Shown: positions 1 through 6,337 of the stretch, piece by piece | Numbering within the stretch: position 1 is the first letter of the stretch | Layout of the letters: every line of letters begins with the position of its first letter | Origin: an uncultured Akkermansia sp. | Lineage (GTDB): Bacteria; Verrucomicrobiota; Verrucomicrobiia; Verrucomicrobiales; Akkermansiaceae | Length of the DNA: 13,752 bases | Assembly: GCA_947585525.1 (NCBI GenBank) | Contig: CANPXA010000025.1 | Span: 1 to 13,752 of the forward strand | Direction: 5' to 3' | Program-made: the position numbers and the translations under genes | The notes under the pieces: model-generated | The model's input: the letters and a program-made list of their open reading frames with translations, nothing else | Databases searched by the model: none | Told to the model about the DNA's origin: nothing

Positions 1-480
1 CCACCAGCACGGTCGTCCCGCTGTACGGTGTGCTCTTTTGGACTCCATCAGTCGGTCGTACTCCTCCCAACTTAGGTGGATGCACGGTGTGAACACGTCG
101 CCGGGCTCCGTGCGCCAGGTGTCGATGAGTTGCTGGATCACCCACGGCGGGCAAAGGGGATTATCTCCCTGCAAATTGATAACCAACTCCGGCTTCTCCT
201 GACGACGACAAACCGCATCCCAGCACCGTTCTGTTCCGCTTCGGCACGTCTCAGCCGTCATCACTGCCGGTATTCCATGCTCCGTACAAAAGCTGGCGAT
301 ACGTTCGTCATCCGTTGCCACCACGTACTCACATCCCTCATTGTGCCGACAGATACAAGCCGCTATGTCTGCTACACGGCGTATCATCTCCACTCCTCCT
401 ATCTTCACAAGCGGCTTCCCCGGCAATCGAGTGGAAGCATATCGCGCCGGTATCACGAGCAATATTGAGGTTTTGTCCAT
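1..480 (-). CDS. kdsB: 3-deoxy-manno-octulosonate cytidylyltransferase (KdsB), N-terminal part, frameshifted
   Basis: CMP-KDO synthetase activates KDO with CTP in the cytoplasm for lipopolysaccharide core synthesis. Reading the minus strand from ATG at 480 gives MDKTSILLVIPARYASTRLP, then GKPL, ATDDERI, SGTER and NLQGDNPL, the family's nucleotide- and sugar-binding landmarks in the right order. After about residue 145 the frame gives nonsense (KRAHRTAGRPCWW). The next frame reads KSTPYSGTTVLV, which is the expected TPFSGTTVV segment. Adding one A to the A4 run (plus-strand T run at 36-39) restores ESKKSTPYSGTT. Either the gene has a real -1 frameshift or the base is a homopolymer sequencing error; the latter seems likelier because the rest is well conserved. 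The C-terminal ~100 residues lie beyond the window edge. No other gene lies within 600 bp upstream, so it starts its own transcript. Confidence 0.93.
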   Translation of the reverse strand, partial: MDKTSILLVIPARYASTRLPGKPLVKIGGVEMIRRVADIAACICRHNEGCEYVVATDDERIASFCTEHGIPAVMTAETCRSGTERCWDAVCRRQEKPELVINLQGDNPLCPPWVIQQLIDTWRTEPGDVFTPCIHLSWEEYDRLMESKRAHRTAGRPCWW

Positions 481-491
481 ACTTCCCCTCT

Positions 492-520
492 ATACTAGCC
501 CATTTGCTCCCCTTTGCCAA
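492..520 (-). promoter_or_regulatory. kdsB promoter candidate
   Basis: On the minus strand, TTGGCA (520-515) and TAGTAT (497-492) are separated by 17 bp. The predicted start near 485 would leave about 5 nt before the ATG at 480. GAGGGGA lies just upstream of the ATG and resembles a Shine-Dalgarno sequence, so a start slightly further upstream is possible. Confidence 0.5.
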
Positions 521-532
521 GCAGAAAGCCGG

Positions 533-560
533 GGCAAACGCATTTCCAAATGCGTTTGCC
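533..560. repeat. Palindromic repeat, 13-bp arms
   Basis: Perfect inverted repeat with arms GGCAAACGCATTT and AAATGCGTTTGCC and a CC centre. The same sequence recurs at 3013-3040, and variants occur at 9353-9379 and 13540-13564. It forms one end of the R repeat. Confidence 0.9.
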
Positions 561-575
561 ATTTACGATTTTGCC

Positions 576-717
576 ACCTCTAAAAACTACCAGGGTGAAA
601 ACCAAGAGAAAAACAGTTGAGGAGAAAGGAGTCAAAAAAAAGGGAAAAATGGGAAAAATGTCCGAGAGGATACGTACCATCGATTGCCCGCTATCTAAAA
701 AACGAGTTTTTAGAGGT
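576..717. repeat. 142-bp inverted-repeat unit nested in R copy 1
   Basis: ACCTCTAAAAACT (576-588) and AGTTTTTAGAGGT (705-717) are perfect 13-bp inverted repeats, each flanked on its outside by GCC (573-575 and 718-720). Deleting the unit with one GCC joins the two halves of the R repeat end without a gap. This fits a tiny insertion with a 3-bp target duplication. The interior is A-rich and has no credible gene. A long-loop hairpin with another role cannot be excluded. Confidence 0.5.
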
Positions 718-934
718 GCCAGATTTTCGATTTACGAATTACGATTTATTGATAACGTGCGCATTGCGCAAATTTTTCGGGTCATGAACGTATGCAGAAG
801 GATTTCTCGGAGCCATCATCAAAGAACCGCTTGTTGTCATGAATTTTGACAGGTGTAAACGATGATATCAGTCAGTAAGAATGTAGATTGCAAAATCCAA
901 TGCAACAGATCGACAGCACAAGGGAGATGAGTTA

Positions 935-1116
935 TGGTTGACCGGGCAGAGTTGTTTCCAGCTCGGTCAGGACCTTTCCAAATGGGTCAGGCTCTGTTTC
1001 CCTGTTCGGTTATTTTCTTGGTCATTTCACTGCGCACGATAACGCAGATGTTGGTGTAGAGGATATGCTCGTAGTAGGACCGACCCACCAATCAAATGCA
1101 GTTTTGCTTTTGATTC
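935..1116 (-). pseudogene. Degenerate copy of the small gene at 2411-2641
   Basis: The minus strand retains YYEHIL..., VRSEMTKKITEQ, the same order and wording as the intact gene at 2411-2641, and the flanking bases are also shared (gattgcaaa..caatgcaaca outside the 3' end). The start region has lost bases, so the ATG and the GWWDIARRTP segment are out of frame, and a TGA follows NRA where the intact copy reads through. It is one arm of a direct duplication that brackets the Abi gene. Confidence 0.7.
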
Positions 1117-1150
1117 GCTCTATCCCAGCACCCTCCCATGCCGGAAATCT

Positions 1151-2143
1151 TCACCGCCATATTTTATCACTGGACCATTGCGGATTTGTGAATCCTAGAT
1201 GTTTGTACAATTCAGGGATGGCGGGTTCAGTACTTGATATAAGCTCCTTACACCTATCCCGCCATTTGCTCTTTGGGGCTATTTTCCCCAAGATGATCGC
1301 ACAAATACATAAAGCTGCGGCTGTCTTATCGAGTTCTGCCGTACGAGAGATCAGTTCTCTGTCCTGCCGCAGTATGGGAGTCTTCTTCTTACTGAGCCAT
1401 GTTTTATCCCATATTCTTGACTGATGTGCGCAAGAATTTCGCACATCCTTCAAAAAGGCTATTGCTGACAGAAAGAAAGAGGCATAGGGGATTCCCATCT
1501 CTTTTGCAATCTTCTTTACAATCTTGTCAGGGAGACAGATTCTGAGCAAAGTATGTATGTTTCCCAGAGTGGCAAACTCGACGTAAGTCCACGCAGCGAG
1601 GGAATCAACATTCACACCTTTTTTTATACTTTTGTCATATCCTGCATAGTTTTCGAAATTATTATCGTAGTTGCTCTGAATAAGGGCCTTTACTTTTCTC
1701 CTCTCTTCCTCCTTTTTTTGCTGCGCTTCGAGAGCATCCCCCACAAAACTCTTCATGTATTTTTGAGGGTCCGATTGTGGACGAGGAAAGGAATGAGAAC
1801 CTTTCACCCATTGATAGGCGACCTGAGTACGTAATGCTATTTCAATTCGGGAAATAGCATCGAACAGCAAATTCCTGAGTCTCCTATCGAACATATACCT
1901 TGCCATGACATTCTCCCAACGCACGCCAGCTTGGAAAAAGAGTTCTTTTCCTTTTTCTCCTTCTCTAGTTTCTGTAAACGGGTGCCAGTAGGCAGACAAA
2001 CGATAGTAGTTTATGTATCGAAGCCTCTGTTTTATTTCTTCTCGCAGCTCTCTTTCATCCAGTTCACGACTCTGCATCTCTCTGCCGAGGATGATATCCA
2101 CTTGCTCGTCGAAATTTTTGAAGGGCTTCGTCATATCGAACAT
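1151..2143 (-). CDS. Abi family (Abi_2, AbiD/AbiF-like) HEPN protein
   Basis: 330 aa of the abortive-infection Abi_2 family, whose members are HEPN-fold RNases or toxins that stop growth during phage infection. Family hallmarks are visible: KPFKNFDEQVDIIL at the N-terminus, LRYINYYRLSAYWHPF (41-56), RYMFDRRLRNLLFDAISRIE (82-101), AWTYVEFATLG (184-194) and the HEPN R-x4-H motif RNSCAH at 235-240, the likely catalytic pair. A charged stretch at 139-153 (EAQQKKEEERRK...) separates the halves. The start is set at ATG 2143, where family similarity begins. The frame stays open to a GTG at 2203, but the extra 20 residues (QCTTRKLDPGCG...) look like translated leader. A weak SD (GGGG) precedes it. 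It sits inside a mobile insertion, is AT-richer than the core genes, and has a structured leader unlike its neighbours, which supports horizontal acquisition. The phage it acts on is unknown. Confidence 0.88.
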   Translation of the reverse strand: MFDMTKPFKNFDEQVDIILGREMQSRELDERELREEIKQRLRYINYYRLSAYWHPFTETREGEKGKELFFQAGVRWENVMARYMFDRRLRNLLFDAISRIEIALRTQVAYQWVKGSHSFPRPQSDPQKYMKSFVGDALEAQQKKEEERRKVKALIQSNYDNNFENYAGYDKSIKKGVNVDSLAAWTYVEFATLGNIHTLLRICLPDKIVKKIAKEMGIPYASFFLSAIAFLKDVRNSCAHQSRIWDKTWLSKKKTPILRQDRELISRTAELDKTAAALCICAIILGKIAPKSKWRDRCKELISSTEPAIPELYKHLGFTNPQWSSDKIWR

Positions 2144-2250
2144 AAAGCGACCCCGGAGGGACGAACCGCAGCCGGGGTCAAGTTTGCGGGTTGTACACTG
2201 CACGTGCAGCGTCTGCGGGTCGACCGCAGAACCGCCTTTCTGGACCCAGA
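2144..2250 (-). promoter_or_regulatory. Structured 5' leader of the Abi gene (possible associated RNA)
   Basis: Between the promoter and ATG the minus strand holds four inverted repeats in ~100 nt: TCTGG/CCAGA (2239-2250), CTGCGG/CCGCAG (2213-2229), the 12-bp palindrome CTGCACGTGCAG (2198-2209) and GACCCCGG/CCGGGGTC (2149-2179). Such density is found nowhere else in the window. AbiF-type proteins have been reported together with structured non-coding RNAs, so this is a candidate; equally it could be an attenuating leader. Confidence 0.4.
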
Positions 2251-2276
2251 CTATACTACACCTCAGTGAAAGTCAA
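2250..2276 (-). promoter_or_regulatory. Abi gene promoter candidate
   Basis: TTGACT (2276-2271) and TATAGT (2255-2250) on the minus strand with a 15-bp spacer. The start near 2243 would give a ~100-nt leader. Confidence 0.4.
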
Positions 2277-2410
2277 GAAATTCTACAAAAATATTTTGAT
2301 TTTGTGGATTGCAAAGTTCAATGCAACAGGTTAACAGAACAAAGGAGGGGGTCTGATGCTCCAAACACGTGGCTCACGAAGCAGGCGCTTTGCTCTCTGC
2401 TGCGAGGCGG

Positions 2411-2641
2411 TTACTGTTTGAGCTGTGGTGGGCAGGGCAGAGTTGTTCCCAAGTCGGTTAGCGCCTTTCCAAGCTCTGCCTGCTTGTTTGCCTGTTCGGA
2501 GATTCTCTTGGTCATTTCACTGCGCAGGATGGCGCGGATGTGGGCACAGAGGATATGCTCGTAGTAGGGAGTGCGTCGCGCTATGTCCCACCACCCGACC
2601 GCACCTTCATGATTCGGCTTTTGCCATAGCTTTTGAGCCAT
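2411..2641 (-). CDS. Small unknown protein, mobile-element associated
   Basis: 76 aa, not recognised. The N-terminal half is aromatic-rich (GAVGWWDIARRTPYYEHILC), followed by a charged probably helical stretch (RSEMTKRISEQANKQAELGK) and a proline-containing tail. No membrane segment or signal peptide. ATG 2641 is preceded directly by three in-frame stops, so the start is firm; GAAGGG lies 13 nt upstream and TATACT at ~2665-2670 may be a -10. It is supported as a real gene by a diverged copy at 935-1116 that preserves YYEHIL and RSEMTK. It lies between an internal end-repeat (2303) and the right end (2781) of the insertion, so it could be cargo or a factor of the element. Confidence 0.55.
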   Translation of the reverse strand: MAQKLWQKPNHEGAVGWWDIARRTPYYEHILCAHIRAILRSEMTKRISEQANKQAELGKALTDLGTTLPCPPQLKQ

Positions 2642-3050
2642 TCGCTATCATCACCCTTCAAATTGCAGTATAAATTTCAGTGTAAAGCCTACGCCTTCAT
2701 CCTTCCGTCACCATTTTAATCCTCTCCTCGCATGACTTTAGCTTCCTCTGTCATACGTTACATTTATTTTTACAATCCACAATCAGTCAATAAGAGCATT
2801 TTTTCTGTTGATGAACTTCTCTCAAATGTGTTTGCCCCACACGTGTCCCAATAAAATTTTCTTTAGGAGCAATTCAATCCATTTCCTGTGCGCTTTTCCA
2901 TAGACGATGGACAAAACTGCCTTACAGCCGCCGGACGCCTTGTGCATTGCATATCCCGCGCGTAGCGCGCATTATTTTTAAATCGTAAATCGTCCATCGT
3001 CCATCGTAAATTGGCAAACGCATTTCCAAATGCGTTTGCCCTGTTCCTTG
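2642..3050. other. Gene-free stretch between the small gene and the amidase
   Basis: It contains the right end of the 1.9-kb insertion (to 2781), the left end of R copy 1 (2782-2836), about 120 bp with no recognisable content (2837-2956), and the truncated R copy ending at 3040. Open frames here read through repeat sequence only. Confidence 0.6.
2957..3040 (+). repeat. Truncated R-family repeat (right end only)
   Basis: CGCGCGTAGCGCGCATTATT, then four 7-bp units (two AAATCGT, two CCATCGT, 2980-3007), then the 28-bp palindrome at 3013-3040. This is the right-hand third of the R repeat in plus orientation; the left part is missing. It lies immediately before the amidase promoter. Confidence 0.75.
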
Positions 3051-3051
3051 C

Positions 3052-3080
3052 TTGCGCATTGGTCACACGTGTGGTACAAT
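3052..3080 (+). promoter_or_regulatory. Amidase promoter with an internal palindrome
   Basis: TTGCGC (3052-3057), 17-bp spacer, TACAAT (3075-3080) preceded by TG. The predicted start at about 3087 is 2 nt before ATG 3089. The spacer contains the palindrome CACACGTGTG (3064-3073), placed like an operator. Confidence 0.5.
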
Positions 3081-3088
3081 TGATGCCG

Positions 3089-3976
3089 ATGTTTCGTTTA
3101 TGTTCCGTCATCGCGCTGGTCTTCTCGTTCATCACCGTGGTTTTCGGGGCGGGAGAGGTCGTGCTGGATATCGGTCACAGCTCATCCAGCCAAGGAGCGC
3201 AGACCCCGGGGGCCGTGCGAGGGACCATCATAACAGAATACGCCTTCTGGTGCAAATATGCTCCCGTTGTCAAACGCGAAGTGGAGCGCGCCGGTTTTCG
3301 CTGCATCATCATCAACCGCGGTAATCCACCCGGCTCTGAACCCCTCGCGAGCTATGTGCGCGCCGGTCGCGTCGTACACCTCATGCGTCCCGACCGGGGA
3401 GCGCAACGTTACCCCTCACGCTACCACCCGGACCGCGTGGCAAGCGGCATGGTAAGCGCCGACTACGCCATTTGGAAACGCGCCGCCTGCATCGTTTTTC
3501 TACACCACAACAACATCTCCTCCCGATGGCTGCGCAAGCCCTGTCAGGGTCTCATCCTCTGCAACAAATACAACGGTCTCCGTCTTGCCGACTGCATCAA
3601 ATCATCCTTGGAATCCGAGGTGATCAATCACGGGATGAACAACGGCGGGATCGCCTGCCGCATCATGATCCGCCACGTGGATGCGGATCGGGCTGCCGGC
3701 TGGCTCAACGCCTGCGATGATTCCGGCATCCCCGCCGCCGTCGTTGAAGCCGCCTATCTGGACAACTATCAGCACGCCCTGTACCTCTCTACCGATGCCG
3801 GGGCACAAGCGTACGCACGCGCTGTCGGACACGGCATCGTGCGCTACATGAAGCAGTACAGACGCGAGCCCCGCCATTTCCGCGCCAATGAAAATGCGCC
3901 GGATGAGGGTTCCTTCGGCTACGCGAAGGAGTCTCGCCGTCTCCGGGTTCCCGGCGCTAAACGCCTGATTCGTTGA
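3089..3976 (+). CDS. Secreted N-acetylmuramoyl-L-alanine amidase (Amidase_3 family)
   Basis: 295 aa. Zinc amidases of this family cut the bond between MurNAc and the stem peptide in the periplasm during cell division or wall turnover. Residues 1-21 (MFRLCSVIALVFSFITVVFG) form a signal peptide. The Amidase_3 pattern follows: VVLDIGH with H30, TE with E50, FLHHNN with H139 as the third zinc ligand, and AVVEAAYLDN with E220 as the catalytic acid, matching the family's DPGHGG, E, SIHAN and LVExGFLSN. Several blocks are divergent (HSSS for HGG). The ORF extends to 3011, but that part is translated repeat sequence, so ATG 3089 (or 3083) is chosen; it is also the first start after the promoter. There is no SD. 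It overlaps the end of aroE tail-to-tail by 20 bp. The C-terminal ~35 residues are basic and outside the domain. Confidence 0.85.
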   Translation: MFRLCSVIALVFSFITVVFGAGEVVLDIGHSSSSQGAQTPGAVRGTIITEYAFWCKYAPVVKREVERAGFRCIIINRGNPPGSEPLASYVRAGRVVHLMRPDRGAQRYPSRYHPDRVASGMVSADYAIWKRAACIVFLHHNNISSRWLRKPCQGLILCNKYNGLRLADCIKSSLESEVINHGMNNGGIACRIMIRHVDADRAAGWLNACDDSGIPAAVVEAAYLDNYQHALYLSTDAGAQAYARAVGHGIVRYMKQYRREPRHFRANENAPDEGSFGYAKESRRLRVPGAKRLIR

Positions 3977-4859
3977 TCGCCGCCCGCATCGCTTTCACAT
4001 CCGCCGTCACGCCGAACCACTTCTCAAACGAGAGAGCCCCCTGCCCCACAAGCATATCCCGGCCGTCGCAAACACACAAGCCTTTCTCCCGCGCCCTGCG
4101 TTGCAGCGCGGTATCGTGCGTGATGAGGTCGAAGACGGTATGCTGCTCCGCCCGCAGCAGATCCGGATCAACCGGCGGCGGATCATCCTCGGAGAGTCCG
4201 AGGCTCGTGGCATTCACGACGACGACGGCTTGATCCATGGCGCTCTTCATCTGATCAGCATCTTGCAAGGAATATGTCGTGATCTCAAGCTGGGGCGCAA
4301 TCCCGCGCAGCCTGCCCGCCAACTGCTCCAGCTCCGGTCGCGGACGATTCGCCAACAAGAGACGCTTGCAGCCCGAAAGGGCGCACTGCATGGCCAACGC
4401 GCTTCCCGCGCCGCCGCAGGCTCCGAGGATAAGGATACTCTCCGTCTCCGTATTCGTCCCATGCCGGAACTCCAGAGCGCGGACAAAGCCGGGTCCGTCC
4501 GTGTTCAGACCATCGACGATTCCATCGCGGAACACGAGCGTATTCGTCGCTCCGCTCAAACGTGAAAGCTCGTCCACCTCATCCGCCACGGCACGCGCCT
4601 CCCGTTTGAACGGCACAGTCACGTTCACCCCCAGAAACTCCAGCTTCCGAAGTCGTTCCACCAGCTCACGGAAAGCTCCGGGCTCCTTGGAACAGAGGAT
4701 GCGCACGTAGGAACCGTCAATGCCGGCGGCGTGCATGGCCGCGTGCTGGATGGCAGGGGAGAGCGAATGAGCGATCGGATTGCCCACCACACCCAACCGC
4801 GGACGTGGCAATGCGTCAACCAGCCTCTCCAACTCCTCGATGGTGCAGACCTCCTGCAT
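3957..4859 (-). CDS. aroE: Shikimate dehydrogenase
   Basis: 300 aa. It reduces 3-dehydroshikimate to shikimate with NADPH in the chorismate pathway, in the cytoplasm. Visible elements: shikimate-binding GNPIAHSLSPAIQ (26-38, S32 and S34), GVNVTVPFK with catalytic K85, SGATNTL (N106), NTDG with D121, the dinucleotide loop ILGACGGAGSA (143-153) followed by NR (171-172) for NADP, NATSLGL (216-222) and GQGALSFEKWFG (272-283). Length is slightly above the usual ~275 because of a ~20-residue N-terminal extension. It is last in a five-gene minus-strand operon, 24 bp after yajC, with no SD. Its stop lies inside the convergent amidase gene, so there is no room for a terminator between them. Confidence 0.96.
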   Translation of the reverse strand: MQEVCTIEELERLVDALPRPRLGVVGNPIAHSLSPAIQHAAMHAAGIDGSYVRILCSKEPGAFRELVERLRKLEFLGVNVTVPFKREARAVADEVDELSRLSGATNTLVFRDGIVDGLNTDGPGFVRALEFRHGTNTETESILILGACGGAGSALAMQCALSGCKRLLLANRPRPELEQLAGRLRGIAPQLEITTYSLQDADQMKSAMDQAVVVVNATSLGLSEDDPPPVDPDLLRAEQHTVFDLITHDTALQRRAREKGLCVCDGRDMLVGQGALSFEKWFGVTADVKAMRAAINESGV

Positions 4860-4883
4860 GGTCGGGAAGGGGGGCGTACCCCG

Positions 4884-5210
4884 TTAATTTTCCGGCGAAC
4901 CGTCCTTACCCACGGTGTGCACGATCTGACTCTTCACAAACTTGACCACCACATTCGGCGCCACTTCCAGCCGTACGGAGCTGTCCTTCACCTCGCGCAC
5001 AATGCCATACAGACCACCGGCTGTGATGACCTTGTCGCCGGGCTTGAGGGCATCCTGACGGGCTTTGAGTTCCTTTTGCTGCTTACGCTGGGGGCGGATG
5101 GCGATGAAGTAGAAGATGACGAAGATGAGCACCAGCGTGATGATCATCTGCATACCACCTCCTTCGGGTTGTTGTGCGGCGGCTTGCGCCACAATGATTG
5201 CGTTGTTCAT
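4884..5210 (-). CDS. yajC: Preprotein translocase subunit YajC
   Basis: 108 aa, an accessory inner-membrane component associated with the Sec translocon and SecDF. A short N-terminal Ala/Gln-rich segment is followed by a single membrane helix (about 20-39, MQMIITLVLIFVIFYFIAIR), then the family signature RPQRKQQKE (39-47) and LKPGDKVITAGGLYGIV (55-71) of the cytoplasmic SH3-like part. Its ATG overlaps the tgt stop (ATGA, 5207-5210), so it is probably translationally coupled. The tgt-yajC order is widely conserved; secD is not visible next to it here, and aroE follows instead. Confidence 0.95.
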   Translation of the reverse strand: MNNAIIVAQAAAQQPEGGGMQMIITLVLIFVIFYFIAIRPQRKQQKELKARQDALKPGDKVITAGGLYGIVREVKDSSVRLEVAPNVVVKFVKSQIVHTVGKDGSPEN

Positions 5211-6337
5211 AGTAGTTGATGAGCTTGGTAGCGCGAGATGAAGCTGCTTTTGAAGGCAGCGTACCGACCGGACTCGATGGCTTCTCGCGCTTGAGCCATG
5301 AGCCGGAGATAAAAGTGCAGGTTCTGGAAGGAGAGCACGCGAAGCGCCAGCATCTCTCCCGCTCGGAAAAAATGACGCAAAGCCGCCCGGGTAAATCGCG
5401 CCACGTGCGGATGACTCTCTTCGTGGATGGGACGCTTATCGTCCTTCCATTGTTCATTGGTGATGTGCATCGGTCCATCCGGAGTCAGCGCCACACCGTG
5501 CCGCGCCAACCGAGTGGGCATTACGCAATCAAACATATCCACTCCTCTTTCGATCATCTCCAAGATTTGCACGGGAGTGCCCAGGCCCATGGCATAACGC
5601 GGCTTTCCCTCCGGGAGGTAGGGCGTGGTGTGCTCGATGGCGCGCAGCATCTCCTCCTCCGGCTCGCCCACGGACACCCCGCCGATAGCGTAGCCTTCCC
5701 AGTCCATCCCCGCCAGCTCCTGCGCGCACTGCTGTCTCAAGTCGGCATAGACAGAGCCCTGCACGATGCCGAAGTGCAACTGCGGTTTTCCGCCGCTCGT
5801 GGGTTGATGATCCTGCACCCAACGCTTGCACCTCTCCGCCCAACGCAGGGTGTAGCCCATGGACTTCTCCGCGTATGCACGATCACAAGGGTACGGCGGG
5901 CACTCGTCGAAGAGCATCGCTATATCCGCCCCGAGATTGGCCTGAATCTCCATGCTCTTCTCGGGACTGAGCAGCATCTCCGCTCCATCCACATGATTCC
6001 GAAAACGCACGCCTTCCTCGCTGATCTTGCGTAATTGCGCCAAACTCCACACCTGAAAACCACCGGAATCCGTCAGCATCGGCCTCTCCCAACCGGCGAA
6101 CCGATGCAGTCCGCCCAGCCTGCGGATCACTTCGTCTCCCGGACGAATACTCAGGTGATACGTGTTGCCCAAGATGATCTGCGCCCCCAGTTCCTCGAGC
6201 TCCTCGGGGTGCAGGGTTTTCACGGTTCCCTGCGTGCCTACCGGCATGAAGATCGGCGTCGGCACCTCCCCGTGCGGCAGATGCAACGTGCCGCGGCGCG
6301 CGCCGGTGGAATCCGTGCTGTGCAAGGTAAAGCTCAT
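5207..6337 (-). CDS. tgt: tRNA-guanine(34) transglycosylase lacking the zinc site
   Basis: 376 aa. Tgt exchanges guanine 34 for preQ1 in tRNAs with a GUN anticodon, on the queuosine pathway. Conserved: PVGTQGTVK (32-40), LTDSGGFQV with general acid/base D90, LFDECPPY with substrate-recognising D144, GIVQGSV (190-196), and MFDCVMPTR with nucleophile D270. The C-terminal zinc motif CxCxxC...H is absent: the stretch reads RPIHEESHPHVARFTRAAL (302-320) with no cysteine, and the final His ligand in TIHNL is Gln (SFQNL, Q338). Fold residues around it (RHFFRAGEML, HFYLRLMAQ) are intact. ATG 6337 is chosen because MSFTLHSTD begins the family domain and overlaps the trmB stop as ATGA; the longer frame to 6481 lies inside trmB. 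There is no SD. Confidence 0.96.
   Translation of the reverse strand: MSFTLHSTDSTGARRGTLHLPHGEVPTPIFMPVGTQGTVKTLHPEELEELGAQIILGNTYHLSIRPGDEVIRRLGGLHRFAGWERPMLTDSGGFQVWSLAQLRKISEEGVRFRNHVDGAEMLLSPEKSMEIQANLGADIAMLFDECPPYPCDRAYAEKSMGYTLRWAERCKRWVQDHQPTSGGKPQLHFGIVQGSVYADLRQQCAQELAGMDWEGYAIGGVSVGEPEEEMLRAIEHTTPYLPEGKPRYAMGLGTPVQILEMIERGVDMFDCVMPTRLARHGVALTPDGPMHITNEQWKDDKRPIHEESHPHVARFTRAALRHFFRAGEMLALRVLSFQNLHFYLRLMAQAREAIESGRYAAFKSSFISRYQAHQLL

Larger units (their letters stand above)
882..2781. mobile_element. Insertion carrying the Abi-type gene and two small-gene copies
   Basis: The left end TGTAGATTGCAAAA (882 onward) and the reverse complement of the right end, TGTGGATTGTAAAA (from 2781), match at 19 of 25 positions as imperfect terminal inverted repeats. 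Just outside lie ATCAGTCAGTAAGAA (867-881) and ATCAGTCAATAAGAG (2782-2796), which match at 13 of 15 positions. The uninterrupted R copies contain this target only once. A third copy of the left-end sequence is internal at 2303 (TGTGGATTGCAAAG), so the element looks like a tandem of two units, with the Abi gene between the decayed and the intact small gene. No transposase or recombinase is visible. Divergence between the repeats suggests the event is not recent. Confidence 0.65.
533..2836 (-). mobile_element. R-family repeat (MITE-like), copy 1, interrupted by two insertions
   Basis: A non-coding repeat with 13-bp ends GGCAAACGCATTT / AAATGCGTTTGCC lies here in reverse orientation. Its right end is the palindrome at 533-560. 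The middle part (721-881) matches the R copies at 9031 and 13333, including gcgcattgcgcaaatttttc and gatatcagtcagtaag. Its left end (2782-2836) matches the same copies through ATCAGTCAATAAGAG, TGTTGATGAACTTCTCTCAA and AAATGTGTTTGCC. Removing the insertion at 882-2781 with one target duplication and the unit at 576-720 leaves about 240 bp, the size of the uninterrupted copy at 13330-13567. No transposase is encoded in it, so it would have to be mobilised in trans. Confidence 0.75.

Noticed and set aside
76..849. Plus-strand frames of 80-130 aa at the left end
   Set aside because: They are shadows of kdsB or run through the R repeat, with no recognisable protein features.
2144..2250. tRNA-like folding of the Abi leader (contains GGTTCGTCCC)
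   Set aside because: No acceptor stem, anticodon arm or CCA in a tRNA arrangement.
3011..3088. N-terminal extension of the amidase (MANAFPNAFALF...)
   Set aside because: It is translation of the 28-bp palindrome and the promoter region; the signal peptide begins at 3089.
2863..3135. 90-aa minus-strand frame
   Set aside because: Antisense to the amidase start and built from repeat units; no sign of coding constraint.
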